Shown one piece after another: positions 43,153-52,111 of a stretch of DNA of 64,000 bases; within the stretch, counting starts at the first letter, position 1; every line of letters starts with the position of its first letter. Position numbers and translations under genes: made by a program. The notes beneath the pieces were generated by a model. It was not told the origin of the DNA. It was given only the letters and a program-made list of their open reading frames with translations, and searched no databases. This stretch comes from JAJFUE01 sp041687335 (lineage in GTDB: Bacteria > Sumerlaeota > Sumerlaeia > MVZB01), in NCBI GenBank assembly GCA_041687335.1, contig JAWLCE010000013.1, forward strand, positions 1-64,000. Direction: 5' to 3'.

Positions 43153-43649
43153 ACGGATTTCACCTTCTCATTGCGCCGGCACTCGTCCCAGGCCGAGCCG
43201 CCGAAGAATCGTAAGGCGCGATACATCACCGTGCGCTTCCAGAGCGGGACGCCGAGCCGCTCCATGTGGCCGAGGAAAACCCGGTCCGCTTCGGCGCGCG
43301 TGACTTTGCCGGTGAAGTAGAGATAGTCGTGCACGACGGCGGCCGGGGAATAGCGCCCCCACGGCGGCACGATGCGCCAGAAGAAGCGCGGCACCGAGGC
43401 GAAGTCGGTCTCGAACCCCCGCGGCACGTCGATGACGCGCCCGTCGAGCTCGTGCAGCCGCACACGGAAGGGGTAGAGCAGTCGCGCCCGGAGGCCGTCC
43501 TCCAGGATCTCGACCCGCAGCGGCCCGCTGAGGCTGATGCCGTGCTCGTCCTCAGGGATGCGCAGCTCGGGGCGCTCCAGCGAGAGCAGCTGCGCCCCGT
43601 GACGCTGCCACTTGGTCACTGCCGGATCGGAGAGGCACTGATTGTTCAT
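43149..43649 (-). CDS. DUF1353 protein of phage lysis region
   Basis: The 166-aa product contains IDVPRGFETDFASVPRFFW and AAVVHDYLYFTGKVTRAEAD, the DUF1353 signature. DUF1353 proteins are common in phage late regions; their role is not established. The ATG at 43649 overlaps the stop of the M15 peptidase gene (ATGA). The longer frame lies in that gene and is rejected. Confidence 0.87.
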   Translation of the reverse strand: MNNQCLSDPAVTKWQRHGAQLLSLERPELRIPEDEHGISLSGPLRVEILEDGLRARLLYPFRVRLHELDGRVIDVPRGFETDFASVPRFFWRIVPPWGRYSPAAVVHDYLYFTGKVTRAEADRVFLGHMERLGVPLWKRTVMYRALRFFGGSAWDECRRNEKVKSV

Positions 43650-44020
43650 TTGCGCCACCTCGCCCGCCCGGTCGTCCGCACGTCCAGATGCACCCAGCTG
43701 GGATAAATGCCGATGCCGCCATCGCGGAACACGTCGATCGTCTCCGCCAGCGCCGCCAGTCGCTCCGCGCTCCAACCGGCCGGCACACGCACGTCGGCGC
43801 CCATGCCGAAGATGTGTTGGCTGTCCCTTGAACCGCCGACTGCGCCGTTGTGCCGGATGCAGCGGAAGCCGCTCGAAATGCTAAGCGAGACGCCTGCCTT
43901 GTCGCGCAGCTCCTGCAACCCAGCCACCAGCGCGGGATGAACCGGCGTGCTGCCGCCGCAACAGTTCTTGCCGCGACAGGCGAACTCGCTCCGGCTGAAA
44001 TTCTTCGACAGATCGCCCAT
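43646..44020 (-). CDS. M15-family peptidase, probable endolysin
   Basis: The 124-aa product is a compact Peptidase_M15_3 protein: SQHIFGMGADV gives the zinc ligands H69 and D76, and WVHLDVR gives H111. Enzymes of this family are zinc D-Ala-D-Ala or L-Ala-D-Glu carboxy/endopeptidases that cut peptidoglycan peptides. There is no signal peptide, so export needs a holin or it acts on the virion. It lies between gpD and DUF1353 with overlapping ends. Confidence 0.88.
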   Translation of the reverse strand: MGDLSKNFSRSEFACRGKNCCGGSTPVHPALVAGLQELRDKAGVSLSISSGFRCIRHNGAVGGSRDSQHIFGMGADVRVPAGWSAERLAALAETIDVFRDGGIGIYPSWVHLDVRTTGRARWRK

Positions 44021-44023
44021 TGA

Positions 44024-45289
44024 TCAACCTCCCGTCACCGCGCCGGTGTTGGCGTCGATCGTGACCATGGCCGGCGGGGCCTCGGCGGGGTTGGCCTCGC
44101 GGTCGTTCAGCCGGCCGGCCGCCGCGGCCGACTTGTCCCCGGCGCCCTTGCCGAGCGCGTTGCGCTTGAGCTTGAGTTCGCAGCTATAGCTCGAGCCGTC
44201 GATGACGTGCCGGACCGAGTGGCAGTAATAGACGCCTGAGAACTTGAGCCCGACCCCTTTGAGCTCGATGTTCTGCTTGGCCTGCAGCGAGGGGATGCCG
44301 ATCGTCAGCGCCGTGGCCTCGACTTGGCGCAGCTCGGCATCCTTATACCGTCCCTCGGCCAGGTCACGCGCCGGCTCGCGGTCCGGTTCCTCGTCAAAAC
44401 CCTCGGCCCGGTCGAAGCAAGGCACCACCCGGCCGGTCTCCTGCTCCTTGTAGGTGCCCTCGCCGGTGTTGCCATCGACCAGGTAGGTCTTGGCTCCGAG
44501 CGAGGTCCGATCGCCGGCCGATTCATTGTTGGCCTCGTGCTGGGTCGCCTCTTTCCGGCGCGGATCGACCCCGACGGCCCGCGTCTCGGTCCCCGCTCCC
44601 TTGGCTCCCTGCGACTGCGTGGATGGCCGGAACGAGCGCAGCAGCCCGCGCCGGTGGGTGAAGTATTCGAGCGCCAGCGCGGGCGCCTGCTCCAGGTCGC
44701 GGGGGTGGAAATGCAGCTCGTCGTCCTGCACGTAGAACACATAGCCCGCCACGCCGTCGCCTTCGCTGGCGCAGGCCTTGGCCGCCAGTTCCTGCAGGAA
44801 GTGCGCGTCCGACATGTTGCTCTGGGTCACGCGCAAGTGCCGGCCCCGGGTCGGCGTCACCCTGGGCGTGAGCCCGTTGGTTGCGGCGATCGCCCCGGCA
44901 ATTTCCGAATAAAGGATCCCCGGCGGCGGCATGCTCCAGACCTTCTGGTTCTCCTTGCCCGCCAGTTTGAAGCCCTTGTCATAGGCTTTGATGCGGATGC
45001 TCGGCTCGCCGCCCTCGGGGAAGTCGTAGTCGATCTCCTTGATGACAGCCTTCTTGCGCGGCGACAGCTCGCCGACGTAGCCGAACCGCGCGACGATCTC
45101 GTTGCCCTCCTGGAACAGCGGGTCATCGACGAACTGGAGGATGCGGTTGGTCACGCACAGCTCGAGCACGTCCATCTCGCGCTCGTTATCGGTGAACGAG
45201 AAGGCCGTGATCTCCTGCGTGATATCCTTCGAGAGCGCCTGGCCCTCGATCTGGATCAGGAAGGTGGGCTTGAAAGTGTCGAGTGCCAT
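44024..45289 (-). CDS. Late control protein gpD, baseplate hub
   Basis: The 421-aa product is gpD-like (Phage_GPD). It starts PTFLIQIEGQALSKDITQEI, then EREMDVLELCVTNRILQFVD, then FLQELAAKACASEGD and HFHPRDLEQAPALALEYF. GpD forms the hub at the bottom of the tube, on which the spike sits. It is the first gene after promoter copy P2 and ends three bases before the M15 peptidase gene. Confidence 0.87.
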   Translation of the reverse strand: MALDTFKPTFLIQIEGQALSKDITQEITAFSFTDNEREMDVLELCVTNRILQFVDDPLFQEGNEIVARFGYVGELSPRKKAVIKEIDYDFPEGGEPSIRIKAYDKGFKLAGKENQKVWSMPPPGILYSEIAGAIAATNGLTPRVTPTRGRHLRVTQSNMSDAHFLQELAAKACASEGDGVAGYVFYVQDDELHFHPRDLEQAPALALEYFTHRRGLLRSFRPSTQSQGAKGAGTETRAVGVDPRRKEATQHEANNESAGDRTSLGAKTYLVDGNTGEGTYKEQETGRVVPCFDRAEGFDEEPDREPARDLAEGRYKDAELRQVEATALTIGIPSLQAKQNIELKGVGLKFSGVYYCHSVRHVIDGSSYSCELKLKRNALGKGAGDKSAAAAGRLNDREANPAEAPPAMVTIDANTGAVTGG

Positions 45290-45325
45290 CCGGTATCTCC
45301 CAGCGGCGCATCGAGCGCCTACTGG

Positions 45326-45475
45326 TTACTTACCGCGAAGGGGCGGAAAGTGTCGGGTGGGAGGCTGGAAAATGAGCTTGTTCGTGTGAACAATCACGGC
45401 TTCGTCCTCCTGGTTGAGCGGGAAGTAGACGGCCGTGTCGCGGATCAGGATGCCGGTCGAGTTGCATGCGGCTCC
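45326..45475 (-). pseudogene. Possible 3' remnant of a phage gene
   Basis: On the bottom strand an open frame of 49 codons has coding-like content (STGILIRDTAVYFPL, then NQEDEAVIVHTNKLIFQPP) and ends at a TAA inside the -10 box of promoter copy P2. It has no start. A short segment resembles the start of the LysM-type gene at 46418-46711 (ASGILIRDMAG). It may be the tail of a late gene cut off when the methyltransferase cargo gene was inserted. Confidence 0.4.
45327..45356 (-). promoter_or_regulatory. Late promoter element, copy P2
   Basis: On the bottom strand CCGACA (45356-45351), 18 bases, then TAAGTA (45332-45327) followed by ACCAGTA. It lies about 38 bases before the ATG of gpD. It matches the other three copies in both boxes, in spacing and in the AACCA after the second box. 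Confidence 0.77.
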
Positions 45476-45618
45476 CTAGAGGCACGAGAATGCCTGTCGA
45501 AGGCCTACAACTAAAATGCATGCGCTTGACTAAAATATTCCATTTGGCCATGGTTATTTGCCGGGCGGCTATGTTCCGGTGCAGCAGTTTCTTCAAAGCG
45601 AAGAGAAGGAGTGAAAGG

Positions 45619-46362
45619 ATGAAAGCATATACTGGTCATGAGTGTGAATACAGGCGAATGCGCCAAAAAGGCATTGGAGCTTGGGATCTGCGCGACAAAC
45701 AGCAGGTAATTGATCCAAATGATCGGCTTTTCATGAATGATGTATTGTCTCAGGATTGGGCTCCGCGCAGTGGAAAGGCTTTAGAATTGGGCTGCGGAAC
45801 AGGACCAATCCTTCGCTGGTTGGGTGAGAAAGGATTTGTTGGCGTTGGACTTGACGTCAGCCCAACAGCCATCGAGATGGCAAGAGAACAGTCCTGTGGC
45901 TTGGCCATTGATTTCCAGGTGTGTGATCTGTGCCATGACCAATGGTCCGGAATCGCTGCTGTCGACTTATGTGTCGATGGCCATCTCATGCACTGCATCT
46001 ACGATGCTGACGACCGGCACCACATATTGAAGATGGTCTCCAACGTTTTATCAATTGATGGGGTTTTTGTTCTGATGAGCATGTGCGCGCCAGTTGATGA
46101 AACAGCGTTCAAACAAATCTTCAATGAGCAACTCTTGCTGGACGAGGTTATACACTTTCCAATCGATTCTCCTGAGCGTTTTGAGGATGCTCGTCTTATT
46201 GGCCGCAAGCACTACATTCCGACACGACGAATCTCCCATTGGCACACCTTAATTGCGGAAATTGAGCAGGCAGGGTTACAGCCGCTTCTGATTCGATTCA
46301 TGCTTGCAACATCAAAAGACCCAGTCAGCTATATTAATGTTGCGGCCAAAAGAATTCATTAG
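45619..46362 (+). CDS. Cargo gene 3, SAM-dependent class I methyltransferase
   Basis: The 247-aa product has Rossmann motif I ALELGCGTGPILRWLGEKG, then VGVGLDVSP (acidic loop), DFQVCDLCHDQW and DLCVDGHLMHCI. The C-terminal segment ISHWHTLIAEIEQAGLQPLL is typical of small-molecule methyltransferases. It lacks DNA-methylase DPPY/PC motifs. The ATG at 45619 has AAGGAG upstream. The gene is low in GC and rightward, between promoter copy P2 and the LysM gene. The substrate is unknown; it is a likely moron. Confidence 0.8.
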   Translation: MKAYTGHECEYRRMRQKGIGAWDLRDKQQVIDPNDRLFMNDVLSQDWAPRSGKALELGCGTGPILRWLGEKGFVGVGLDVSPTAIEMAREQSCGLAIDFQVCDLCHDQWSGIAAVDLCVDGHLMHCIYDADDRHHILKMVSNVLSIDGVFVLMSMCAPVDETAFKQIFNEQLLLDEVIHFPIDSPERFEDARLIGRKHYIPTRRISHWHTLIAEIEQAGLQPLLIRFMLATSKDPVSYINVAAKRIH

Positions 46363-46417
46363 GGCGATGTCGCCTTCAAATGCAGGAATTCAACTATGCA
46401 TGTTCATGAGATGCGGA

Positions 46418-46711
46418 CTAACTATAAGTCAGCCGCATCTGCACATGCTCCACGGATGGGATCCGCAGGACGGCTCCGACCTCCAGGTCGAGCGGGCAGT
46501 AGAGCCCGTTGTAGTCGGCGATGATCCACCAGAGGCGGGCGTCTCCGAGGTAACGGTGGGCGAGTTGGTCGAGGCGCTCCTCGCCGGTGACGGTGTGGAA
46601 GCGGTCGTCGTGGCGGGGCGAGGTGTCGATCGGGCTGCGGGTGCCGAGGCTGTTGCCGGCCATGTCGCGGATCAGGATGCCGCTTGCGTAGCGCGAGTTC
46701 TTGCCGATCAT
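46418..46711 (-). CDS. LysM-like baseplate/tube-end protein (gpX-type)
   Basis: The 97-aa product has a LysM-like core: FHTVTGEERLDQLAHRYLGD, then WWIIADYNGLYCPLDLEVG, then VLRIPS. Such proteins in contractile tails (P2 gpX, gp53-like) hold the hub to the tube. The ATG at 46711 overlaps the previous stop as ATGA; the longer frame starts inside that gene. It ends the block that begins at promoter copy P3. Confidence 0.82.
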   Translation of the reverse strand: MIGKNSRYASGILIRDMAGNSLGTRSPIDTSPRHDDRFHTVTGEERLDQLAHRYLGDARLWWIIADYNGLYCPLDLEVGAVLRIPSVEHVQMRLTYS

Positions 46712-47178
46712 AGCCGCACCTCCGTGTAGTTCACCGATTCTTCCACGTATTCCTCGAGGACGATCTCCACCTCGGCCCGCTGCGGCAGCAGGGTCTCGTG
46801 GTCGAACATGTGGAAGTAGCGCGCCTTGACCTGGCGGACCACGCAGGTGACGCCGGGATAGAGCTCGCCGAAGATCAGCAGCACGCGGTGCGGGGCATTG
46901 CTCAGCATCGTGCCGGAGTGTTCGGGATAAAGCAGCGAGCGCAGCCAATGGACCTTCTGCTTGACCGGCCCCTTGAACAGCTCGAGCTTGAACACGATCC
47001 GACGCGGCTCGCCCGCGACATACTGGTAGCGCGGGTGGCTCATGCCGGGGATTTTGATCGTGGCATAGGCCGCCGACTTATCGTCACCGATGTCATTGGG
47101 GTTGTGCTGGAACTCCAGCCGCTCGCCGGTGGCGACGTCGACGAGATAGCCCTTGATCTCCTTACGGTCCCAGTTCAT
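46708..47178 (-). CDS. CIS tube-end protein
   Basis: The 156-aa product matches the contractile-injection-system tube protein pattern: LVDVATGERLEFQHNPNDIG, then IKIPGMSHPRYQYVAGEPRR, then CVVRQVKARYFHMF. Proteins of this kind pair with a LysM protein at the baseplate end of the tube. It starts just after the tape measure gene and is coupled to the LysM gene. Confidence 0.8.
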   Translation of the reverse strand: MNWDRKEIKGYLVDVATGERLEFQHNPNDIGDDKSAAYATIKIPGMSHPRYQYVAGEPRRIVFKLELFKGPVKQKVHWLRSLLYPEHSGTMLSNAPHRVLLIFGELYPGVTCVVRQVKARYFHMFDHETLLPQRAEVEIVLEEYVEESVNYTEVRL

Positions 47179-47180
47179 TG

Positions 47181-50100
47181 CTACAGAGTCTCGTAGTTTC
47201 TGACACGCTGCTCGCGCATGTCTTTGTAGACGGCTTCGGCGATGCGCCGCCCGTCTAGAGTTGTCGTCACCGTCACCTCGATCGGCCGCTCGGCGAGGGT
47301 GTCCAGTTTGGACATGAGCGCTTCCAGCAATGGCCGGATCACGTCTTCAGGCTCGCCGGCGGTCTGCCCTGCCGGAGGTTGCGGCTCCCGGAGCAGAGTC
47401 AATCGCTCATTGGGAGCGGCCGGTTGTTGAAAGGCAGCCATGCGAGCCGGTTCGGGGAATGCGGCAGGCTCCGCGGGCAACTCGACCGCAGGGATGGTCG
47501 GTTCGCCCACGACCAGCGATGCCGGTATGGTGACGGCCTCGAGCGTGGGGGGATTGACCGCCAGATGAACCGAAGCAGCAAGCGGGCCCAGCGGAGCAAC
47601 TGTGGGCGTGATGCTCACGCTATCCAGCAGGGGCGGCTCGATCTGAGTCGCCACGCTTAACGACAGATCCTGCGGCAGGTTGGCCGCGAGCTTGCCCTTC
47701 AGCGGGATGTTCAGGCTCTCGGGGACTGCGTATTGCAGTCGGCCGAGGATATCGGTAGTCATCCCCGCCGGCAGCACCGGATTGATCATGCCAGCGACTG
47801 GCATCGGCGCTGGGGGTGGCATCATGGCGCCAGGCATGGCTGGCAGCTCACCCGCAACTCCCGTCATGATCGTCTGCAACGGGTAGACTGCCGCGGGCGT
47901 GGCGATCTGATTGACCACCGCCGCTGGCTCGGGCAGGGCGGCTGCCAGCACCGGGGTCAGCAGCAAGGTGGCGCTCAGGATCCTGGGCACCAGCTGCATG
48001 TCGAGTTTAGGCGTGAGATTGAGGATCCCATCCAGCACCCGCTGAGCAAGCGGCGGCGGCGGAAGCCCGGCAGATTCGACTGCCATCGGCACGTTCATGC
48101 CGGGAATATGCTCCTGCATCGCCTGCACACCGCGCGCCACGGCAGCTTTGGTTCCGGCCCACCAGCCTTCATTCGGCCCCTGCGCGCCGATTTCGAGCGA
48201 GGCATTCAAATGCGGCATGACAAGCCCACCAGCGAGCTCTCGCATCGCCGACGCTGCTTGCTGCGCCCGATCATTCACACCGCCCCAGAGGCTCTGCAGG
48301 CCACCCATGGCGCCGGCGAACACCATGCGCGGGAGCTCGGCTGCCCCGCTCATGCCCTCGGCGAAAGTGCGGAGCATGGCCGCGCCCGAGGCGGTCAGAT
48401 TCGAGAGCGGGCCCTCACGCGCATCGGAGAAGGGCAGCAGGTCGCGGATCCCCCCCACCGCATCCTTCACCTTCTGGTAAGGGTAAGCTGCGGCCGCAAC
48501 GATGCCATCACCCAGCGTCGTCATGAGGTGCTTGCCCGCCTCAAAGAAGATCGTGTCGCCGGCGAACAGGTCGCGGATCCCAGCCAGCATCTCCTGCAGG
48601 GTCGCGATGATCGGCAGGCCGAAGATCGCTTCGGTGATCTGCGTGGCGGCCGAGATGAAGAAATCACCGATCGTGCCGAAGGTATCGCGGATGAAACCCC
48701 AGACCGTGCCGACCACATCCCTGGCCCAGCGGAAGGGGGTGATCAGGAACTCGAGGACAGCGCCCCCGATGGCTCGCAGGCCGTTCAATAGCGACAGGTC
48801 GCCCATCAGGATCCGCCACACGGAATAGATGATGCTACCGGCGGCGACGAAGGCCTGGCCGAGCATCCGGACCGGCAGGAGGAACCGGGTCACAAACCTT
48901 GTCGCGAGGATCAACGAGCCGACGATGACTTTGCCGGCCCAAGTCGCGGCGCCGACCACCAGCGCCAGCGTCCGGATTACCAAGCCTAGCGGGATCACCA
49001 CCAGGCGGATGATGATGGCACCCAGTTGGGCCACCACGCCCAGCACCATGCCGATGCCCTTGCCGAAATTCTGGAAGGCCGACCCATCCGCGGCCGTCGA
49101 GACCAGGCCGAGGACCTCGAGCAGCGGAAAGAATGCTTTTAGCAGCATGCCGAAAGCGCCCATCAGCGACCGGGCGGCCGGCTCGAGGATCGCGCGTATG
49201 CTGCCGAAGGCCAGCGAGAACGCCTCGCCCATTCCGGCGAGGAACTCCCGCACGCGGTGGTAAACGCGAAAGACCGTCACGACGAAGCCCAGCAGCCCCG
49301 CCGACTCAAGGTTCCGGGCCAGCTCCGCCGACATCTGCCCCACGCCACCGCTGAGGGAGCCGACCAGCGCCCGGATGCCCTGGAACACGAGCGAGACGCG
49401 GGTCCAGAGGCCCGTGACCACATCCCGGATCCCGCCGAAGTTCGAAGTCCAGGCGCTGCGCAGCAGGTAGACCGACGCGAGGATGCCCCCGATCGCCAGC
49501 GTCACCGGCCAGAACCCGGCCGCAATGGCCGCTCCCAGGCCGGCCGCCGTCGTGCCGATCGCCGCAATACCCGCCGTGAATGCCGGCGCCGCCAGCCCGA
49601 TCAGGCCAATCGCCGACATGACCGCGCCGGCGGAGACGAGCACCGCGCCCAGCGCCCCGGCAAACGTCAAAGCCGCCCGCGTCACGCCGGGAATGCTCCG
49701 GGCGACATTCTGGAGGGCAAGGACCATCAGGGAAAGCCCCTCGAAAATCGGCGCTACGACCGGCAGCAGGGTCCGCCCCAAAATCTCCGAGAGGTTCGCG
49801 ACTTGCTGGCGAAGCAGGAGCACCCGCACGCCGATGTCGAGGTTCATCGTCCGCGCCATCGCCTCGGTGACCGCCGTGCCGCCCTTCATCGCCTGGTGGA
49901 TCGACGCGATGTTGCCCTCCAGCGTCTCCATGCCCGCCGACATCTGCAGCACGAACTTGAGCGCCTCGTCCGAGCCGAAGGCCTTCTTGAGCTCGACCTG
50001 CGCCGCGGCCTGAGAGAGGTCCGGGTAGAGGCTCTGGATCTCGCGCAGGATCTCGGGGGCGCTGCGCAGCCGGCCCGCTGAGTCGGTGAACGCGAGCCCC

Positions 50101-50855
50101 AGCTCCTTGCCCGCCTCGGCCGCCTTCATCATGAACGATTTGTAGAGCGTGCCCGCCTCGGCGCCGGGCATCGTGGTCTGGAGCTGGCCGAGCACCGCGA
50201 GCTGTTCCTGCAGGGGGATGTTGGCTGACGCCGCGACCGCGCCGATCCCCTTGATGGCGTCGGCCATCTGCTGGCCGTTGGTTTTGAAGGAGGCGACCGT
50301 CTGCGCCATCGCGCCCGAGAAAGCCGTCGCCCACTCCATGTCGGTCATGTCCTGCATGAGCGGCTTGAAGATGCCGTAGCCGGTCGTGAAGGTGCCGACC
50401 ATCTCCTGGGTGGTCGCCTTGGTCGCCTTGGCCGTCAGCGCCGCCATCGAGGTGAAGACGCCGACGGCCTCGTCGGAGAGGCTCGACAGCGCCGACTTGA
50501 CGTCATAGGTCGCGCCGATGAACTCGGCCTTGCGCGTGCCGGCCCACTGGTTGGTGAAGGATTCGGCGGCGTCCTCGATCGCGCGCAGGTCGCGCACCCC
50601 GACCGAGGCCAGCTCGCCAAGCGCCTTCTGGCTGGCGGCGGTTGAGGCGACCAGTCCGGCCGGGAGCGCCAGCGCGGCCAGCCCGGCGCCGATCAGCATC
50701 GTGCCCTTCTGAATGCGATCCAGGTTGCGCGTCATCCGTTCGCTGGCCAGCGCCACCGAGGCATCGAGCGACTGCATCGACGACTGGATGCGATGCGCAT
50801 TGCGCGAGAACGCATCCTTCATCGAGACGACAACGCCGAGGCCGAGATCGTTCAT
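47181..50855 (-). CDS. Tail tape measure protein
   Basis: The 1224-aa product begins LGLGVVVSMKDAFSRNAHRI and carries the TP901-type tape measure core (ATYDVKSALSSLSDEAVGVF, then YKSFMMKAAEAGKELGLAF), hydrophobic stretches near residues 390-480 and 600-700, and a Pro/Ala-rich C-terminal third. Its length sets tail length. No lysozyme or peptidase domain is evident. It follows the tail-chaperone genes, with a rightward cargo gene inserted between them. Confidence 0.9.
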   Translation of the reverse strand: MNDLGLGVVVSMKDAFSRNAHRIQSSMQSLDASVALASERMTRNLDRIQKGTMLIGAGLAALALPAGLVASTAASQKALGELASVGVRDLRAIEDAAESFTNQWAGTRKAEFIGATYDVKSALSSLSDEAVGVFTSMAALTAKATKATTQEMVGTFTTGYGIFKPLMQDMTDMEWATAFSGAMAQTVASFKTNGQQMADAIKGIGAVAASANIPLQEQLAVLGQLQTTMPGAEAGTLYKSFMMKAAEAGKELGLAFTDSAGRLRSAPEILREIQSLYPDLSQAAAQVELKKAFGSDEALKFVLQMSAGMETLEGNIASIHQAMKGGTAVTEAMARTMNLDIGVRVLLLRQQVANLSEILGRTLLPVVAPIFEGLSLMVLALQNVARSIPGVTRAALTFAGALGAVLVSAGAVMSAIGLIGLAAPAFTAGIAAIGTTAAGLGAAIAAGFWPVTLAIGGILASVYLLRSAWTSNFGGIRDVVTGLWTRVSLVFQGIRALVGSLSGGVGQMSAELARNLESAGLLGFVVTVFRVYHRVREFLAGMGEAFSLAFGSIRAILEPAARSLMGAFGMLLKAFFPLLEVLGLVSTAADGSAFQNFGKGIGMVLGVVAQLGAIIIRLVVIPLGLVIRTLALVVGAATWAGKVIVGSLILATRFVTRFLLPVRMLGQAFVAAGSIIYSVWRILMGDLSLLNGLRAIGGAVLEFLITPFRWARDVVGTVWGFIRDTFGTIGDFFISAATQITEAIFGLPIIATLQEMLAGIRDLFAGDTIFFEAGKHLMTTLGDGIVAAAAYPYQKVKDAVGGIRDLLPFSDAREGPLSNLTASGAAMLRTFAEGMSGAAELPRMVFAGAMGGLQSLWGGVNDRAQQAASAMRELAGGLVMPHLNASLEIGAQGPNEGWWAGTKAAVARGVQAMQEHIPGMNVPMAVESAGLPPPPLAQRVLDGILNLTPKLDMQLVPRILSATLLLTPVLAAALPEPAAVVNQIATPAAVYPLQTIMTGVAGELPAMPGAMMPPPAPMPVAGMINPVLPAGMTTDILGRLQYAVPESLNIPLKGKLAANLPQDLSLSVATQIEPPLLDSVSITPTVAPLGPLAASVHLAVNPPTLEAVTIPASLVVGEPTIPAVELPAEPAAFPEPARMAAFQQPAAPNERLTLLREPQPPAGQTAGEPEDVIRPLLEALMSKLDTLAERPIEVTVTTTLDGRRIAEAVYKDMREQRVRNYETL

Positions 50856-50922
50856 TTGAAGCTATCCAGCGGACAGAGAGCGTTGTAAACTTCCAAATAC
50901 TGATTGGAAGGATGGAGTTGGC

Positions 50923-51285
50923 ATGAACATGAAAGTGGCGATTTCCAGTTTCTTCCTGCTCCTATTCGGTGGGCTCGGGTTAATCGTTTGGAACAATCAC
51001 CTCACAAGATTCGACTCGGAGCGATGGAAAACGGCTGAATTGTATGGGGCCAGCAAGGCCCGGCAACGAATGGTTGAGGATCTGCTACAGAAGTTCCCCC
51101 TGAGCGGCATGAGTGAAGAAGAGGTGCATGAGCTTCTTGGACCGCAATCGGACCCGACGTATTTTAAGGCATACGATCTTCGTTATTGGTTGGGTCCAGA
51201 GCGTGGGCTCGGTGTTGACAGCGAATGGCTTGTTATTCGACTGAATGACGGTCGTGTAGCAGAGTATCGAATTGTCACTGATTGA
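50923..51285 (+). CDS. Cargo gene 4, small BamE/SmpA-like exported protein
   Basis: The 120-aa product has an N-terminal hydrophobic segment (VAISSFFLLLFGGLGLIVW) and then a BamE-like domain: MSEEEVHELLGPQSDP, then LRYWLGPERGLGVD and WLVIRLNDGRVAEYRIV. It has no lipobox cysteine, so it is probably an anchored inner-membrane or periplasmic protein. GGAG lies five bases before the ATG. It is rightward, inserted between tail-chaperone and tape-measure genes. Confidence 0.72.
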   Translation: MNMKVAISSFFLLLFGGLGLIVWNNHLTRFDSERWKTAELYGASKARQRMVEDLLQKFPLSGMSEEEVHELLGPQSDPTYFKAYDLRYWLGPERGLGVDSEWLVIRLNDGRVAEYRIVTD

Positions 51286-51290
51286 TTCCC

Positions 51291-51494
51291 TCATTTTTGG
51301 TGCTTCTCAAACTCCAGCTGCCGCTCGAGCGCCTCGACGAACTGGCGGCGCGTGGCGAGCGGTAGTGCCTTGACTTCCGTGTATCCCCAGTGCAGTCCGC
51401 CGTAGGCGAGGAAGAACGCGTCGGCTAGAAGCGAACCGCGGGGAACAAAAAAGCGGGTTCGGCCTCCAGCCGCGTGCGCAGCAGTGCGCCGCAA
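51291..51494 (-). CDS. Tail chaperone -1 frame (gpT-like extension)
   Basis: This frame encodes LADAFFLAYGGLHWGYTEVK, then LATRRQFVEALERQLEF, like the second part of tail assembly chaperones in contractile phages. It overlaps the preceding gene by 70 bases and has no ribosome site or plausible start of its own (only a TTG at 51494). It joins the upstream frame exactly by a -1 slip at the heptamer 51446-51452, giving a 270-aa fusion whose last 51 residues come from this frame. Confidence 0.68.
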   Translation of the reverse strand: MRRTAAHAAGGRTRFFVPRGSLLADAFFLAYGGLHWGYTEVKALPLATRRQFVEALERQLEFEKHQK

Positions 51495-52102
51495 CCCTCG
51501 CAGGCGACCTCAATGGCCGTATCGATCCCGGCATCCACTCGCGTCATCTCCTGGCGCAGGGCGTTGCGGTCGCGCAGCGACATCTCGGCCAGCGCCTTCT
51601 TGCTCGGCGGCTTGCCGTCCAGCTCGAGGATGCGGATCAGCATGGCCGAGCTGATGTTCGGCTCCTTGAGCGCCGCCAACCGCTTCTCCTTCTGGCCGTC
51701 GAGATAGCCGAAGCGCACGGTGCGGCCCGAGCTGGGCAGCACAAACTCGAACTCGCGCGCCTCGCCGAAGCTGGTCACCTCCAACTCGTCCAGGTTAATC
51801 GTCACATGGTTGGCCTCGCGGCAGGCGGGGTTCGTGCAGGTCAGCTCCAGGTTGACCTCGTCGCCAAGCGAGATCTGGCGCAGGCGCACGAGCGCAAACA
51901 GCCGGTCGCCCGAGAGCAGGTCCAGGATGTCCTGCATTGCCGGCGCCGCCTTCTCGCCGATGCGCAGGATGCAGTTCCTGAGCACCTGATTGACCGACTC
52001 GCCCTGGCGGATCAGCCGCTGGTTGGTCAGCAGTTCCTCCTCGGCGCCGGTCATCTCGCGCAGTTCGATCTCAAGCCCGCTGGGTAGCGTGAAAGTGTGC
52101 AT
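51425..52102 (-). CDS. Tail assembly chaperone gpG-like, zinc-ribbon type
   Basis: The 225-aa product starts MHTFTLPSGLEIELREMTGA and has helical segments (QVLRNCILRIGEKAAPAMQD) plus two cysteine pairs (CTNPAC and CEGCG) that could bind zinc. Similar proteins in T4-like and Mu-like clusters lie between tube and tape measure and assist tail assembly. AGGAG lies six bases before the ATG. A slippery TTTTTTG lies six codons before its stop, see 51446-51452. Confidence 0.75.
   Translation of the reverse strand: MHTFTLPSGLEIELREMTGAEEELLTNQRLIRQGESVNQVLRNCILRIGEKAAPAMQDILDLLSGDRLFALVRLRQISLGDEVNLELTCTNPACREANHVTINLDELEVTSFGEAREFEFVLPSSGRTVRFGYLDGQKEKRLAALKEPNISSAMLIRILELDGKPPSKKALAEMSLRDRNALRQEMTRVDAGIDTAIEVACEGCGALLRTRLEAEPAFLFPAVRF
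51446..51452 (-). promoter_or_regulatory. Probable programmed -1 frameshift site
   Basis: On the bottom strand the heptamer T TTT TTG is in the right phase (GCT TTT TTG in the zero frame) for a simultaneous -1 slip of two tRNAs. It lies six codons before the stop of the upstream tail chaperone frame and leads into the overlapping frame that ends at 51291. Programmed -1 shifts between tail chaperone frames just before the tape measure gene are well known in tailed phages. Confidence 0.72.
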
Positions 52103-52111
52103 CGTCGGCTC

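Noticed and set aside
45466..45618. Longer N-terminus for the methyltransferase
   Set aside because: The upstream residues have no methyltransferase pattern, and AAGGAG lies just before ATG 45619.
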